Shown: positions 54,593 to 64,000 of the stretch, one piece after another
How positions within the stretch are numbered: the first letter of the stretch is position 1
Layout of the letters: each line of letters begins with the position of its first letter
Assembly (NCBI GenBank): GCA_036245525.1
Contig: BTPG01000003.1
Span: forward strand, 162,484,260 to 162,548,259
Reading direction: 5' to 3'
Origin: Semisulcospira habei
Taxonomy: Eukaryota; Mollusca; Gastropoda; Semisulcospiridae
DNA: 64,000 nucleotides
Program-made: the position numbers and the translations under genes
The notes under the pieces: generated by a model
Told to the model about the DNA's origin: nothing
Databases searched by the model: none
The model's input: only the letters and a program-made list of their open reading frames with translations

Positions 54593-55231
54593 GGAGGGGG
54601 GGGGGCAGGTAGGCGACAGACCTGTGAGGACCGCTTTATACTAATGAGAGTATGAGGGTCGGGGGCTTTGGTAGGCGACAAGCGCGTCAGAGGTGCGAGG
54701 AATGTAATGGGCGGGGGGGGGGGGGGTCCGAACTCCATAAAGGTACTTTTATATAGCAATTAAAAGTATTTGGGACTGAGCGTGTGTGTGTTGGGGGGGG
54801 GGGGGGCTCTGTAACCACAGCGCCACCCCCACCCCCAGATCCGCCCATGGATCCAGTCAGATCGCGCGCAGCTATACCGCGGCTTCCTTCCCTACCTTCA
54901 TGCGTCCTAGTCAGAAAACGTTCCTCGGGTAAACGTGGGTCGACTGCGACTGCGACTGACGGCCGGCCCGAAAACCTTTTGCACAATGGGATTAAAAGTC
55001 TGCGGCATGAAATGGAAGGGCCTGCATGTCTGTGGCCGGTATTGGCCATCAAATGATCATCGCCATCCAGCGGAGCAGAAATTTGATGAGACACGCATCT
55101 CGCATGACAACACTGCAAGTGCGTCGCGCAACGGACAAAGAAGAACTGAAGATGGGGGGGGGGGGGGGGGGGTAGGGGGAGGAGTGGGGGGAGGGAGGGA
55201 GTAGAGGGTATTGGGAAGGGGGGGGGGGGAA
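54593..55231. repeat. cluster of long G runs
   Basis: Runs of roughly 9-18 G near 54596, 54713, 54792, 55154 and 55219, with shorter GGGGG runs between, all on the same strand. Confidence 0.85.
54951..54990. repeat. palindrome family F, fragment
   Basis: CTGACGGCCGGCCCGAAAAC then CTTTTGCACAATGGG, the right end of family F. Confidence 0.55.
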
Positions 55232-55423
55232 AGAAGACGGTCATGTTAGGACTCACGTGGCTCAGGTGCAAGTGTTGGATTCATCAGTGTTAGGTCATTA
55301 CTTCATACGTAATAGCTGTCTCCAGTACGTAACGGGAGGTAGGGGGGAGGGAGGGATACAGAAGTAGGCATGCAGAAAAAAAGCCGGTCCGTGAATATGA
55401 CGTGGCACAGTTCCAGAGTGCTT

Positions 55424-55465
55424 GAATAAAAAATAATAATGACTACTTGTATAGCGCTTATCCTA
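55424..55465 (-). mobile_element. LINE 3' tail fragment
   Basis: TAAAAAATAATAATGACTAC and TTGTATAGCGCTTATCC, the inverted (ATT)n-GCGC 3' end of CR1/L2-type elements. Confidence 0.5.
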
Positions 55466-55582
55466 AACTAATCTATCTAATAGAGATATCCCTAATTCAA
55501 ACGCAGGTGAAATACTGCCCGAACCTCAAACATTCCGTGGTTTCATCCAGTCCGCTAAACCTGCACCAGGAACATATTATCC

Positions 55583-55630
55583 TGAACCCCTGAGGCCGCA
55601 GGGACTCGTGAGAATATGTCGCATGTTCGC
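55583..55630. repeat. palindrome family A, fragment
   Basis: CCCCTGAGGCCGCAGGGACT then CGTGAGAATATGTCGCATG. Confidence 0.5.
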
Positions 55631-55854
55631 AAGAAGTTGCCTCATTGACCTTCACAGTTTGAAGTATTTATCCGGTATTAACTGTACGACTGCGACGATG
55701 CACAACGATGTGGAAATGATCGCGGCGATCACAGCCATTTAGTCCCTACAATAAAGGGGCGCAACCTATTGTCTTTGATCTGATTCTGCGTTAGGAATGG
55801 CTCCTATTGATCAAGACTAAGGTCGTGCTCCTTACACGTGATATACACTGAGCT

Positions 55855-58376
55855 CTTGGCTTGACTTCGCGAACGAAGATTTTATAGGAGTTGCCCACGA
55901 CGTCTGCAGGCTTGTTCGTGGCTGCGGAGGCCAATCCGAGACAGGCAGGTTCGACCGCAGTGGCTGCAGGGGAAGGTCTGGCCAGGGTTCTGAGCTGCGG
56001 CATCTCTGTTTTTTCTCCTGAGCCGCTTGTCCTTAAGGCTAGCTCTGCGAGAGTCCTCAAAGGAGACAGCTGCCTTGTAAATGGTGGAGCGCCAGGTGTC
56101 ACGGTCCGCAGCAAGCGAAGACCACTGGTGGTGGTCGATTTGGCAGGCACTAAGTGACTTCTTGAGACAGTCTTTGTATCTCTTCTTTGGTGCCCCTCTG
56201 TCACGGTGTCCAGTAGCAAGCTTGCCGAACAGGGTGATCTTTGGTAGGCGATGATCCTCCATCCTGGAGACATGCCCCGCCCAGCGGAGCTGTGTCCGCA
56301 GCAGCAAAGCCTCGATGCTCACAGTTTCAGCCTGTTCAAGGACCTCGACGTTGGTGACATAGTCACTCCAGTGAATGCCCAGGATGGTACGCAGGCAGCG
56401 CTGGTGGAAGCGTTCGAGGAGTCGTAGTTGGCTGCGGTAGAGGGCCCAGGACTCGGAACCATACAGCAGGGTGGTGAGGACCACAGCTCTGTACACGCTG
56501 ATCTTGGTGCCTGTTTTCAGCTGTTGATTGTGCCACACCCGCTTGAAAAGTCGTCCGAAAGCACTGTTCGCTTTTGCCAGCCTGCTGTCAAGCTCCTTGT
56601 CCAGCTTGGCGTCCGACGTGATAATGCAGCCAAGGTAAGTAAACTGGTGCACTGACTTTAGTTCAGACTCGCCAATGGTGATGTGAGGAGGGCGATACAC
56701 TGTCTTGGGTGCCGGCTGATGGAGGACCTCTGTCTTTTTCAGACTGACCTCGAGTCCAAAGAGCTGGGCAGCATCTGCGAAGCAAGACGTGATGCGCTGC
56801 AGGGCTCTCTCTGTGTGTGCAACGAGGGCAGCATCATCAGCAAAAAGCAGCTCACGAATCAGTTGGTCTAGGGTTTTCGTGTGGGCCTGCAGTCGTCTGA
56901 GGTTGAACAGGCTGCCATCGAGACGATACCTGATGTACACTGCATCGTCATCATCGAGGTCCACTGTGGCCTGCTTCAACATCATGCTAAAAAAGATGGT
57001 GAAGAGGGTCGGTGCCAGCACGCAGCCCTGCTTTACGCCGTTGAGAATAGGGAATGGTTCTGAGAGGTCATTGTTGAGTCTGACCTGGCCTTGCTGGTCC
57101 TCGTGTAGCTGGACAATCATGTTGAGGAACTTTGGGGGACAGCCAAGTCGCTCCAGGATCTGCCACATGCCTTGCCTGCTCACAGTGTCGAACGCTTTTG
57201 TTAGGTCGACAAATGTTACGTACAGCCCTTTGTTCTGCTCGCGGCACTTCTCCTGTAGCTGTCTCAGCACAAAGACCATATCGGTGGTGCTCCTGTTTGC
57301 TCTGAAGCCACACTGGCCCTCTGGGAGTTGGTCTTCAGCGATGGCAGGTACCAGCCGATTCAGGAGCAGCCTTGCAAGGATTTTCCCAGCAATGGACAGC
57401 AGGGTAATTCCCCGATAGTTGGAACAGTCAGACTTCTCGCCTTTGTTCTTGTACAGGGTGATAACGACTGCGTCACGGAGATCTTTTGGTAGTGTTCCTC
57501 CCTCCCAGCAGCAGAGAAAGAGGTCATGGAGCTTGTTGTGCAGTGCTGTGCCTCCATGTTTCCAGATCTCTGGCGGTATTCCATCAATGCCTGCTGCTTT
57601 GCCACTCTTGAGCTGGTGGATGGCTGTGAGGGTCTCTTCAGCGGTGGGCGGTTCGTCCAATTCAACCTTTACTGGGAGGTGTGGGATTTGTAGGACGACT
57701 GCTTCTTGAACAGTGCGCTCAGCGCTGAAGAGGCTCTGAAAGTATTCCGACCAGCGGTTCAAGATGGAGGTATTATCTGTGAGGAGTGCCTGGCCATTCG
57801 CGCTTCGCAGGGGACTTTGTACCAGGTGCCTGGGGCCATACACTGCTTTCAGTGCTTCGTAGAAGCCCCTGTAGTCACCATTGTCAGCACAAAGCTGGGT
57901 CCTCTGTGCAAGTCTGGTCCACCACTCATTCTGGAGATCTCTGAGCTTGCGCTGGAGACTGCTGCAGACGAGGCGGAAGGCAGACTTCTTCACAGGGCAG
58001 GAAGGCTGGGCTAGGTGGGCCTGATGGGCGGCTCTTTTTTTTGCTAGGTGTTCCTGGATCTCTACATCGTTTTCGTCAAACCAGTCTTTGTTCTTCTTTC
58101 TGGCGAAACCCAAGACTTCTGCAGAGGATTTTGCAATAGCAGTTTTCAGTTGTTCCCAAAGTGTTTCAGGGGAGGAGTCTACTGGGTCCGCTGTGTCTTT
58201 GAGCCTGCGCTGTAAATCTGTCTGAAAGGCAGCTTTCACATCGTCACGCTGAAGGCTGGCAACATCAAGCTTTTTCTTGGGGGGCCCCCATTTCTTGGGT
58301 TTTGGCTTGAAGTGGAGCCTGAGTTTGCAGCGGACAAGGCGGTGGTCAGTGTGGCACTCTGCGCTGGGCATCACTG
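55855..58376 (-). mobile_element. 5'-truncated LINE 3, young insertion
   Basis: Flanked by ACACTGAGCT at 55845-55854 and 58377-58386. Reads on minus: the last few residues of the endonuclease, linker, RT, C-terminal zinc-knuckle-like motif, stop, then a 27-base 3' UTR ending GTCAAGCCAAG. No internal stop or frameshift, so insertion is probably recent. It is 5'-truncated, so it cannot mobilise itself. Confidence 0.9.
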
Positions 58377-58395
58377 ACACTGAGCTAGTAACCAC
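55882..58395 (-). CDS. LINE 3 reverse transcriptase, intact frame lacking the endonuclease
   Basis: An 837-codon frame. The first six codons come from flanking DNA and the initial codon is GTG, so no real start is implied. Landmarks: CHTDHRLVRC (about 15, endonuclease end), SGKAAGIDGIPPE (about 265), NYRGITLLSIAGK (about 325), YVTFVDLTKAF (about 390, catalytic Asp), NGVKQGCVLAPTLF (about 449), LLFADDAALVAH (about 518, FADD), FTYLGCIITS (about 585) and RWAGHVSRM (about 705). A C-x2-C-x12-H-x3-C motif lies at about 810-830. The product would be a target-primed RT. Clade not assigned with confidence. Confidence 0.9.
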   Translation of the reverse strand: MVTSSVSVMPSAECHTDHRLVRCKLRLHFKPKPKKWGPPKKKLDVASLQRDDVKAAFQTDLQRRLKDTADPVDSSPETLWEQLKTAIAKSSAEVLGFARKKNKDWFDENDVEIQEHLAKKRAAHQAHLAQPSCPVKKSAFRLVCSSLQRKLRDLQNEWWTRLAQRTQLCADNGDYRGFYEALKAVYGPRHLVQSPLRSANGQALLTDNTSILNRWSEYFQSLFSAERTVQEAVVLQIPHLPVKVELDEPPTAEETLTAIHQLKSGKAAGIDGIPPEIWKHGGTALHNKLHDLFLCCWEGGTLPKDLRDAVVITLYKNKGEKSDCSNYRGITLLSIAGKILARLLLNRLVPAIAEDQLPEGQCGFRANRSTTDMVFVLRQLQEKCREQNKGLYVTFVDLTKAFDTVSRQGMWQILERLGCPPKFLNMIVQLHEDQQGQVRLNNDLSEPFPILNGVKQGCVLAPTLFTIFFSMMLKQATVDLDDDDAVYIRYRLDGSLFNLRRLQAHTKTLDQLIRELLFADDAALVAHTERALQRITSCFADAAQLFGLEVSLKKTEVLHQPAPKTVYRPPHITIGESELKSVHQFTYLGCIITSDAKLDKELDSRLAKANSAFGRLFKRVWHNQQLKTGTKISVYRAVVLTTLLYGSESWALYRSQLRLLERFHQRCLRTILGIHWSDYVTNVEVLEQAETVSIEALLLRTQLRWAGHVSRMEDHRLPKITLFGKLATGHRDRGAPKKRYKDCLKKSLSACQIDHHQWSSLAADRDTWRSTIYKAAVSFEDSRRASLKDKRLRRKNRDAAAQNPGQTFPCSHCGRTCLSRIGLRSHEQACRRRGQLL

Positions 58396-58499
58396 AATAA
58401 CGCTCTACTGCAATCTCTCCTGTGGCGTGAACGTGAAACCCTGACTAGTCAATCTGAAACCAACCGGAAAGTGGACTCAGGCCTTCTCATTTTTCACAT

Positions 58500-58691
58500 T
58501 TAACCCATTCCGCCCTGACGCACTACAGCAGGAGATGGGTCGACCATGATAACTCAAGGGTAGTGCCAGATTAGCTTGGCGCCGAGTACCCTTGAATTAT
58601 CATGGCCGATCCATCTCCTGCAACAGGTGCATAGTCGTTAGATGACGCCTCCAAAATTTGGGAAATGCGTGCGTCGGGCTGAATGAGTTAA
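58500..58691. mobile_element. palindrome family B with apex deletion
   Basis: TTAACCCATTCCGCCCTGAC to GTCGGGCTGAATGAGTTAA. The left core arm GTGCCAGATTAGCTTGGCGC is intact, but the right core arm is missing (GAGTACCCTTGAATT). Confidence 0.87.
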
Positions 58692-58850
58692 TTTGGCTCT
58701 AATCTTCCAAATGACAGTTAAATTAGACTATGCATGACGTGCACGTCGCAGAGAACGGATATATCGCAACATTAAAGGTTTCAGCTGATGACAGGTTGCA
58801 AACAGTTCGCGCCTGGAACTCTCTATACCCAGCGGCGGACAGGGAATGAA

Positions 58851-58918
58851 TTAACACATTTGAGATGTGCCACACACGGATACGCGGCGAACGTCAGCGA
58901 ACGTCTCCAATGTGTTAA
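58851..58918. mobile_element. palindrome family D with apex deletion
   Basis: TTAACACATTTGAGATGTGC to GAACGTCTCCAATGTGTTAA; the right inner arm is shortened. Confidence 0.8.
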
Positions 58919-59620
58919 ATGGGCAGTGTGTCTTGCCTGCCAGGCATGTGGGCGTCGCAGCTATTTGTGCAGACGAAGATAACTTCAAAGAGAAATAGAA
59001 AGAAAAAAAAAAAAAAAGACAGAAAAATCATGCCTATATGTATGTGGGAAGATTTAAGAGGTATCGATTTTATTACACGTGAAGATCAATGGAGAAAGGA
59101 AAGGTCTGACGTTTTCAGTCCTTTCATGCTACAAAGTTCATAACATAACCCCCTTGTCCAATCAGCCACTGGTTTACAATACATGTACATATCCGCATGC
59201 ACAATGGTGTTTAAAAAAAAAAAGGACATCAACAAGCTGGCCCTCATGTGAGACTACTCCAAAGAAAGAGTCAATGCAGCAGAGAGTCTAGGACTTCACA
59301 AGACCATCAGTAGGTTTTTTTTCTTGGAGATGCTTGTGTCGTCGTTGATGTGAATATTAAAGTTAAACATCAAAGAAATTATTACTGAACGTTTTCCGTG
59401 TATACACAGGGTTTTTTAAAATAAAATATTTTAGAATTGCATAACGTACGTAACTATGAGATAGGCATAGTCGACCTGAGCAGATGAAACAGTTTCCACA
59501 AACAACGTGGAAAGACAATCCCACAAAAGGCTGCAAAGGCACGATAATCACTGATGCATCCCCTGCATCCAGTACGCAGTCGATGGCGATCGCCTCCAAC
59601 ATGACACTAGGCCTTACGGA
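58919..59620. other. no gene seen
   Basis: A runs near 59003 and 59211; no motif or shared repeat. Confidence 0.45.
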
Positions 59621-59820
59621 TTAACCCATTCACTACAGCAGAAGATGGGTCGACCATGATAATTCAAGGGTAGTGTCAGATTAGCTTGGCGCCTGTCGGC
59701 GCCAAGCTAATCTGGCACTGCCCTTGAATTATCATGGTCGATCCATCTCCTGCAACTGGTGCAGTCATTAGATGACGCCTCCAAAATTTGGGAAATACGG
59801 CTGTCGGGTGAATGAGTTAA
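59621..59820. mobile_element. palindrome family B
   Basis: TTAACCCATTCACTACAGCA to GTCGGGTGAATGAGTTAA. A 14-base subterminal deletion (GCCCTGACGCACT region) on the left; core arms intact. Confidence 0.9.
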
Positions 59821-59929
59821 ACAAATAAATACAAATAAAAATAGGTTAGTCATACACCCACAACACACATCCCACCCTTAATCCATTCACCTTCCATGGA
59901 AAACACGAGCACTAGACAACGGATAGAGA

Positions 59930-60150
59930 CACAGAGTCCGAAATAGCTCAGGCAGTTAAGCGTCAAAGCGAAACAGAACGAAAGGAATCGCCGGGTCATG
60001 GGTTCGAGTCCCCGTCCCGGTAGCTGATCTCGCAATCCTGGGAAACAAGATGAGGATTTCATCCCAAAGCCTACCGTATTGTTTGGAGCTCACATCCGTT
60101 TTTCTTTTAGGAACATTCAAAGTTGTTCATACGTGTAAGCTTATCCTTCT
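59930..60150 (+). mobile_element. tRNA-derived SINE
   Basis: TAGCTCAGGCAGTTAAGCG (59943-59961) fits a pol III A box and GGTTCGAGTCC (60001-60011) a B box, about 40 bases apart. The acceptor stem does not pair as a real tRNA would. The unrelated 3' half (GAGCTCACATCCGTTTTTCT, GAACATTCAAAGTTGTTCA) is shared with 15239-15372. Confidence 0.75.
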
Positions 60151-60756
60151 CATCTATTTCCCTCCTCTCGAACCCAACCTCTGAACAACACACACCGGCG
60201 CGCGCAAACAAAGACGGATATGGGCTGGAGTAGCGACAGGAATTCTGAAGAAGAAGAATAGCACAGGAGCAAATTGACGTCACTACAAGCTTCACGTCAT
60301 GGCATCGCTAGTTCCACGACGCCGTGTACACAGTGACGAATTTGATGTTTCACGCCACTCATTCGAACGGCACGCAGACTCTTCCAGGGCCGACTGTTTT
60401 CTTCCACAAAGCCTCTTCCAGGGGTGACTGTTTCATGGGAGTATAACGTGGCTCCAAAACTTGCAAAAATGAATTCGTTATTATTCAGAAGTTGAAGAGG
60501 TACAAAGCTGGCTAACGAACTCATCCAATGTCTTTCTCCAAACTAGCTATATCCTAAATTAAAAGCACATAATCAAAATTACGGACTCTAATGTGGGTCA
60601 ACCGACTTTCTATAAACGATCAATTAACTCTTCAATTAGACATCTAATTTCAATATGCTCGAAAGAGCTTCTAGACATCCCTTGCGTGAAGCATTTCCTT
60701 TATTTTCAAGCTTGTACGATGCAAACGTCGGAGATTTTCGTGTTTACATACATACG
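60151..60756. other. no gene seen
   Basis: No domain or shared repeat. Confidence 0.45.
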
Positions 60757-60900
<144 letters not shown>

Positions 60901-61040
60901 GCTTCGCGCAAAAGTACGTTCAACAGCAAGGTTAGAGTAGCTAGACGTGACCTCATTTTGATCTTGTTAATGACTTCTTTGCCACAATCTCAGGCCCGCC
61001 CGCCTTTGCAAGCTACGGAACGCGCTCTGACAAGCCCCAT

Positions 61041-61070
61041 CCCAAAGTCTACCGTATTTTCAATACGGTA
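61041..61070. repeat. short perfect palindrome
   Basis: TCTACCGTATTTTCAATACG followed by GTAGA. The left part CCCAAAGTCTACCGTATT resembles CCCAAAGCCTACCGTATT in the SINE at 60064, so it may be a fold-back of that SINE segment. Confidence 0.65.
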
Positions 61071-61164
61071 GACAAAAAGACGGGCTTGTTCATTAGCATG
61101 TCCGTTTGAAAGGTCTTGGTAAATCAAAATGGCACAGCTGCAGTGCGCCTGAATGGATCAGTGT

Positions 61165-62027
61165 TGTTACGATTGTGGTTGTGTTATCCTGTGAGAGCGT
61201 ACATGTGTTATTCGTAGGTAATGATATGTTGTTTATTTGAGCTATCACGGTTACGATTCACGTGGTTTTTTTTTTAGTAAGTTTTTCTTTTGTTCGTGAG
61301 TAGAGCCGATTTCGTTTTGTTAAGTTTAGTCCGGAACGTTGTAGACAGGTAGCACTGTCTAGTGCCTCGTAAGTGTCACGTCGGTTAGTTGACATCTGAC
61401 ATCGCTACATTTTCGCTACTTTTCCTGTGCGCGTGAAGTGAGCAGCTTTTATTTTGTTTTGGGAATGTTCTCGTACCTTTATGAGCTATCACAGATAGGG
61501 ATACCATACTTTTATGTGTCTTTATTATACGTTAGAATTTAGAGCTTAAGTGGGCAGCCGTGTTTTTGTAGCCTGATATATTGTTTCTGGAAAGTTTATG
61601 TTAATGAGTTTCGGCTGCGCGTTTCGTTCCGATTGGTTGAGTTACTTGATTTCCGTAGAAGATTCTAGATTTTGATAGTGTATATAAGGAGGGCGCTGGG
61701 AAAGCCCGTCAGTACATTGTCTTGCTTTGTCAGTTGTAGAGATACGCAGTTTATTGCGAGAGACGCTGTGTATGAGAAACTTTGAGTCGTAGTGTGGACA
61801 TAGCAAAAGAGACTTTGTATTCAGTAGTTTGTGCATTTGAAAGAGCATTACTGTGAGGATATCGCATCGCTGAATTAAATATTGTTGGAACTGTTACTCC
61901 AGTTTTGTCTACATCCTTAAGCCACGGTTGACGGATTGCAGCTGAATGAGGTCTATTTAAAAGAACTCTACGTGCGTGTGTGTCTGGTGTGTTTATCATA
62001 CTTCGACTACAACTCCACCACGTAACA
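61165..62027 (+). mobile_element. solo LTR
   Basis: 863 bp bounded by TGTTACG and its complement CGTAACA, and by the perfect 5-bp duplication AGTGT (61160-61164 and 62028-62032). Inside: a TATA-like GTATATAAGG at 61679 and an ATTAAATA possible polyadenylation signal near 61875. No internal region or second LTR is present, so it is a recombination remnant. Strand is inferred from the TATA/poly(A) order. A 5-bp duplication fits Ty3-type and Bel-Pao elements. Confidence 0.88.
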
Positions 62028-62140
62028 AGTGTTATGGTCGTACTCCTTGGGCAATAGATTTCCCTGTCCCTAATACCCGCCCGTCAGGGCCGTCCATAAT
62101 GACTTCGGTGCCGTGGACGATAAACCCCAAACTAACCAAC

Positions 62141-62207
62141 CAAGAGACATAAACCCTCATGAGCCCCCAAAATTGCGGGGGCTCATGAGGTTTTATGTCT
62201 CTTGCTG
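62141..62207. repeat. palindrome family A, central part, perfect arms
   Basis: CCAAGAGACATAAACCCTCA and TGAGGTTTTATGTCTCTTG around TGAGCCCCCAAAATTGCGGG; the variant ACATAAA / TTTATGT is mirrored in both arms. Confidence 0.82.
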
Positions 62208-62469
62208 CCCTGTGTTGCATGTATCCGAATTCTCGAACAGATGACGTTCGTTGGTGTCGAATTTCCTCAGGGTATTTAAGGGACACGACTTTTGTCCAAT
62301 GGCAGCAAAGGCCGCGCAGCGTCGATTTGTCAGATATACGCCCACGGGCGCTTGAAATCGAGCGGGGTTTCTGGACTTCCTGAGACGAAAATGGCTCGCG
62401 TAACCCACTGTGTCCCAGGTACACAATACCCACATTCTTGAGATGTCCTCTGAGGACTGCATTACAATT

Positions 62470-62612
62470 CAGGAGACAGATCGACCATGATAGTTCAAGG
62501 GTGGTGCCAGAATAGCTTTGCGCCTATTGGCGCCAGGCTATTCTGGCGCCATCCTTGAACTATCATGGTCAATCCATATCTTGCTGTGGTGTGTTGGGAC
62601 TGAATCAGTTAA
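62470..62612. repeat. palindrome family B, left end missing
   Basis: CAGATCGACCATGATAGTTC, core GTGCCAGAATAGCTTTGCGC-CTATTG-GCGCCAGGCT, right end GGGACTGAATCAGTTAA. The core reads AGAATAGC as in family C, while the outer layer is family B. Confidence 0.82.
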
Positions 62613-62796
62613 CCCCTGGGGTATTTTCGGTCGGTATATGGGGGTCTCACTTATAGATTCACCCTACATCCCCACATTCAAAAGCTCGAACCAATGACTT
62701 CTTGTCTAAGGAGCCGATCTCAAACAGCAAAAGACAACGATTTGCGGCCACTGCTTACAAGGTCTGCTGAGACTCTCAGGCACTGCAGATGTTAGA

Positions 62797-63174
62797 TTGA
62801 TTGTACATTGCTTAGCGTCCCGACAGCAACAAGGCTTTCTCAGGACGTGCCTGCACTGCTTGTGAAAAAAAATAAACAGAACATTGAATGTATGTCGCCA
62901 GCCGGTCAAATACATTAAATAAACCTAACACATGGGGCCTAAATAAAGCTAAGACCATTTAGCAACACACATCCAATATCAAGAGCTACAGGCAGTGCAG
63001 ACAGTAGGGAGAGTTTTAAAAAGGCAAATACAGGTGAATGGACAAAGGGTAGACAGAAACACATGCCCCAGAATAGAGAGAAAAACCCACCCTGTGGGGC
63101 TGATCAGGGTGACCCTGGGAACTAAAAAATACCTAACCCCACCCAAGTCCCCCAGGGCAGACCCGGGTGGGGGA
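62797..63174 (-). mobile_element. SINE-like element S, copy 8
   Basis: Flanked by CAGATGTTAGA (62786-62796 and 63175-63185). Complete, outside any recognised LINE. Confidence 0.92.
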
Positions 63175-63185
63175 CAGATGTTAGA

Positions 63186-63543
63186 GGCTGGCTAAGGGCT
63201 TGCCTACCACGACCCACTATGCAACGGGTCAATGGAGGTAACCAGTGTGACTAAGGGATTGTTCGACAAAACTAGTCTGACGGCAAGCCAAAAAGAAATC
63301 TTTCTCTCGCTTGTTCATCTGCTCGCCTCATTAAGGTGCTAGTGGATAATCAATGGAGCACAAATCACAGCTTCGATGCTGCCGCCTATGTCATTAAGGA
63401 AGAAGCGGACACCCCAATCGCCGGCAAAAAGGGTGCGCCGTGCAATAAACTTGAACGCTTGACTGACTTCTCCGAGGAAACACAAGGTTGAGACTACGCG
63501 TATGTGTCACCGCAGTCCCGAAAGTGAGACATGTGGAAACTCA
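63186..63543. other. no gene seen
   Basis: No credible frame or shared repeat. Confidence 0.45.
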
Positions 63544-63750
63544 CAACCGAACCGTTTTGTCTCAGCAAAATCAATCTGTCGTCGGCAAGACGGCCTTGTA
63601 CTTATCGTTGGCTGCGGATGAACGAGGGTGGACGGGGAACCGAACCGTGCTTTTTTTTTTTCTTAGTAAGTCAATCCTCGCCGTCGTCGTCGGCCAAAGG
63701 ACCTTATACTTACCGAGGCGTTGGCTGCGGGTGAACGAGGCGAGGTTGGG
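63544..63750. repeat. diverged direct duplication of about 100 bp
   Basis: AACCGAACCGT, GTCGTCGGC, TTATACTTACCG-like and GCTGCGG-TGAACGAGG stretches occur in the same order near 63545 and 63641. Confidence 0.7.
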
Positions 63751-63859
63751 GTGGGGGTGGCGGGGTGGAGAGATGCTGTGGGATGTTGGGGATTATGCGA
63801 ATCTACTCCTCTTCATGACTGAGATCGATTTCAGATGTTATGAACGGCATTATTCCCGG

Positions 63860-63940
63860 TTAGCTCATTGGAGACGCGCCGCATATGGATACGCGGCGAA
63901 TAGCCGCGTATCCGTATGCGGCACGTCTCCAATGAGTTAA
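63860..63940. mobile_element. palindrome family D, near perfect
   Basis: TTAGCTCATTGGAGACGCGC to GGCACGTCTCCAATGAGTTA. GGAGACG / CGTCTCC replaces the usual CGAGACG / CGTCTCG in both arms. Its right TTAA starts the next element. Confidence 0.92.
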
Positions 63941-64000
63941 CCCTTTGGGTGTCGGTAACGGTTTTAGTCGCGATGATCCATGCAGTAATCATTGCGACTA
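63937..64000. mobile_element. palindrome family E, cut by the window end
   Basis: TTAACCCTTTGGGTGTCGGT, then GATCCATGCAGTAATCATTG; continues past 64000. Confidence 0.88.

Noticed and set aside
54687..55271. A 194-codon proline-rich frame on minus
   Set aside because: Composition follows the G/C runs and microsatellite; no domain and no conserved start.
56789..57418. A 209-codon + frame
   Set aside because: Antisense shadow of the LINE 3 reverse transcriptase.
59943..60011. A tRNA gene
   Set aside because: A and B boxes are present but the acceptor and anticodon stems do not fold; the non-tRNA 3' part shared with 15239 shows it is a SINE.

Overview
This is a eukaryotic, repeat-dominated stretch, most likely from a marine mollusc (perhaps a gastropod). 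That call is an inference: it rests on the mix of RTE/CR1-like LINEs, a short SINE tail built on TCGGCGTTAAACCC, abundant (CA)n/(CT)n tracts, and the absence of operons or long single-exon genes. I found no convincing complete host gene. The only possible host coding start is a short exon-like ATG plus splice donor near 38034. Nearly all long open frames are retrotransposon genes, one repeat-borne protein family, or frames that stay open because a tandem repeat unit is a multiple of 3.

Layout. 0.8-5.0 kb: a full-length RTE-like LINE inserted with a 20-bp target duplication into the apex of a palindrome, itself carrying two SINE-like insertions. 5-8 kb: palindromic elements, then a (CT)n-flanked 305-codon open frame of an unrecognised family (7155-8072). 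8.5-16.6 kb: many palindromic elements, including a 39-bp minisatellite grown inside one of them. 16.8-18.2 kb: a decayed second copy of the 7.1 kb family. 18.5-31.5 kb: further palindromes, two nearly identical 5'-truncated CR1/L2-like LINE ends, and a 56-bp minisatellite. 32-33.2 kb: a 42-bp minisatellite. 33.7-38.8 kb: palindromes, a 163-bp-period repeat and a 290-bp tandem duplication. 39.4-45.0 kb: a second LINE with a twin-priming-type 5' inversion and five SINE-like insertions. 45-55 kb: microsatellites, palindromes and CR1-like fragments. 55.9-58.4 kb: a young 5'-truncated LINE with an intact 837-codon frame on the minus strand. 59.9-62.0 kb: a tRNA-derived SINE and a solo LTR with perfect 5-bp target duplications. 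62-64 kb: more palindromes and one more SINE-like copy.

The main pattern is a set of at least seven palindromic element families (called A to H here). Most intact copies begin TTAAC(C/T)C and end G(A/G)GTTAA, and there are about 75 full or partial copies. Neighbouring elements of different families repeatedly share one TTAA, which points to TTAA-targeted (piggyBac-like) non-autonomous transposons. Their arms co-vary between copies, and three retrotransposons sit at hairpin apexes. Copies, boundaries and target duplications were read by eye; no alignment or database search was run.
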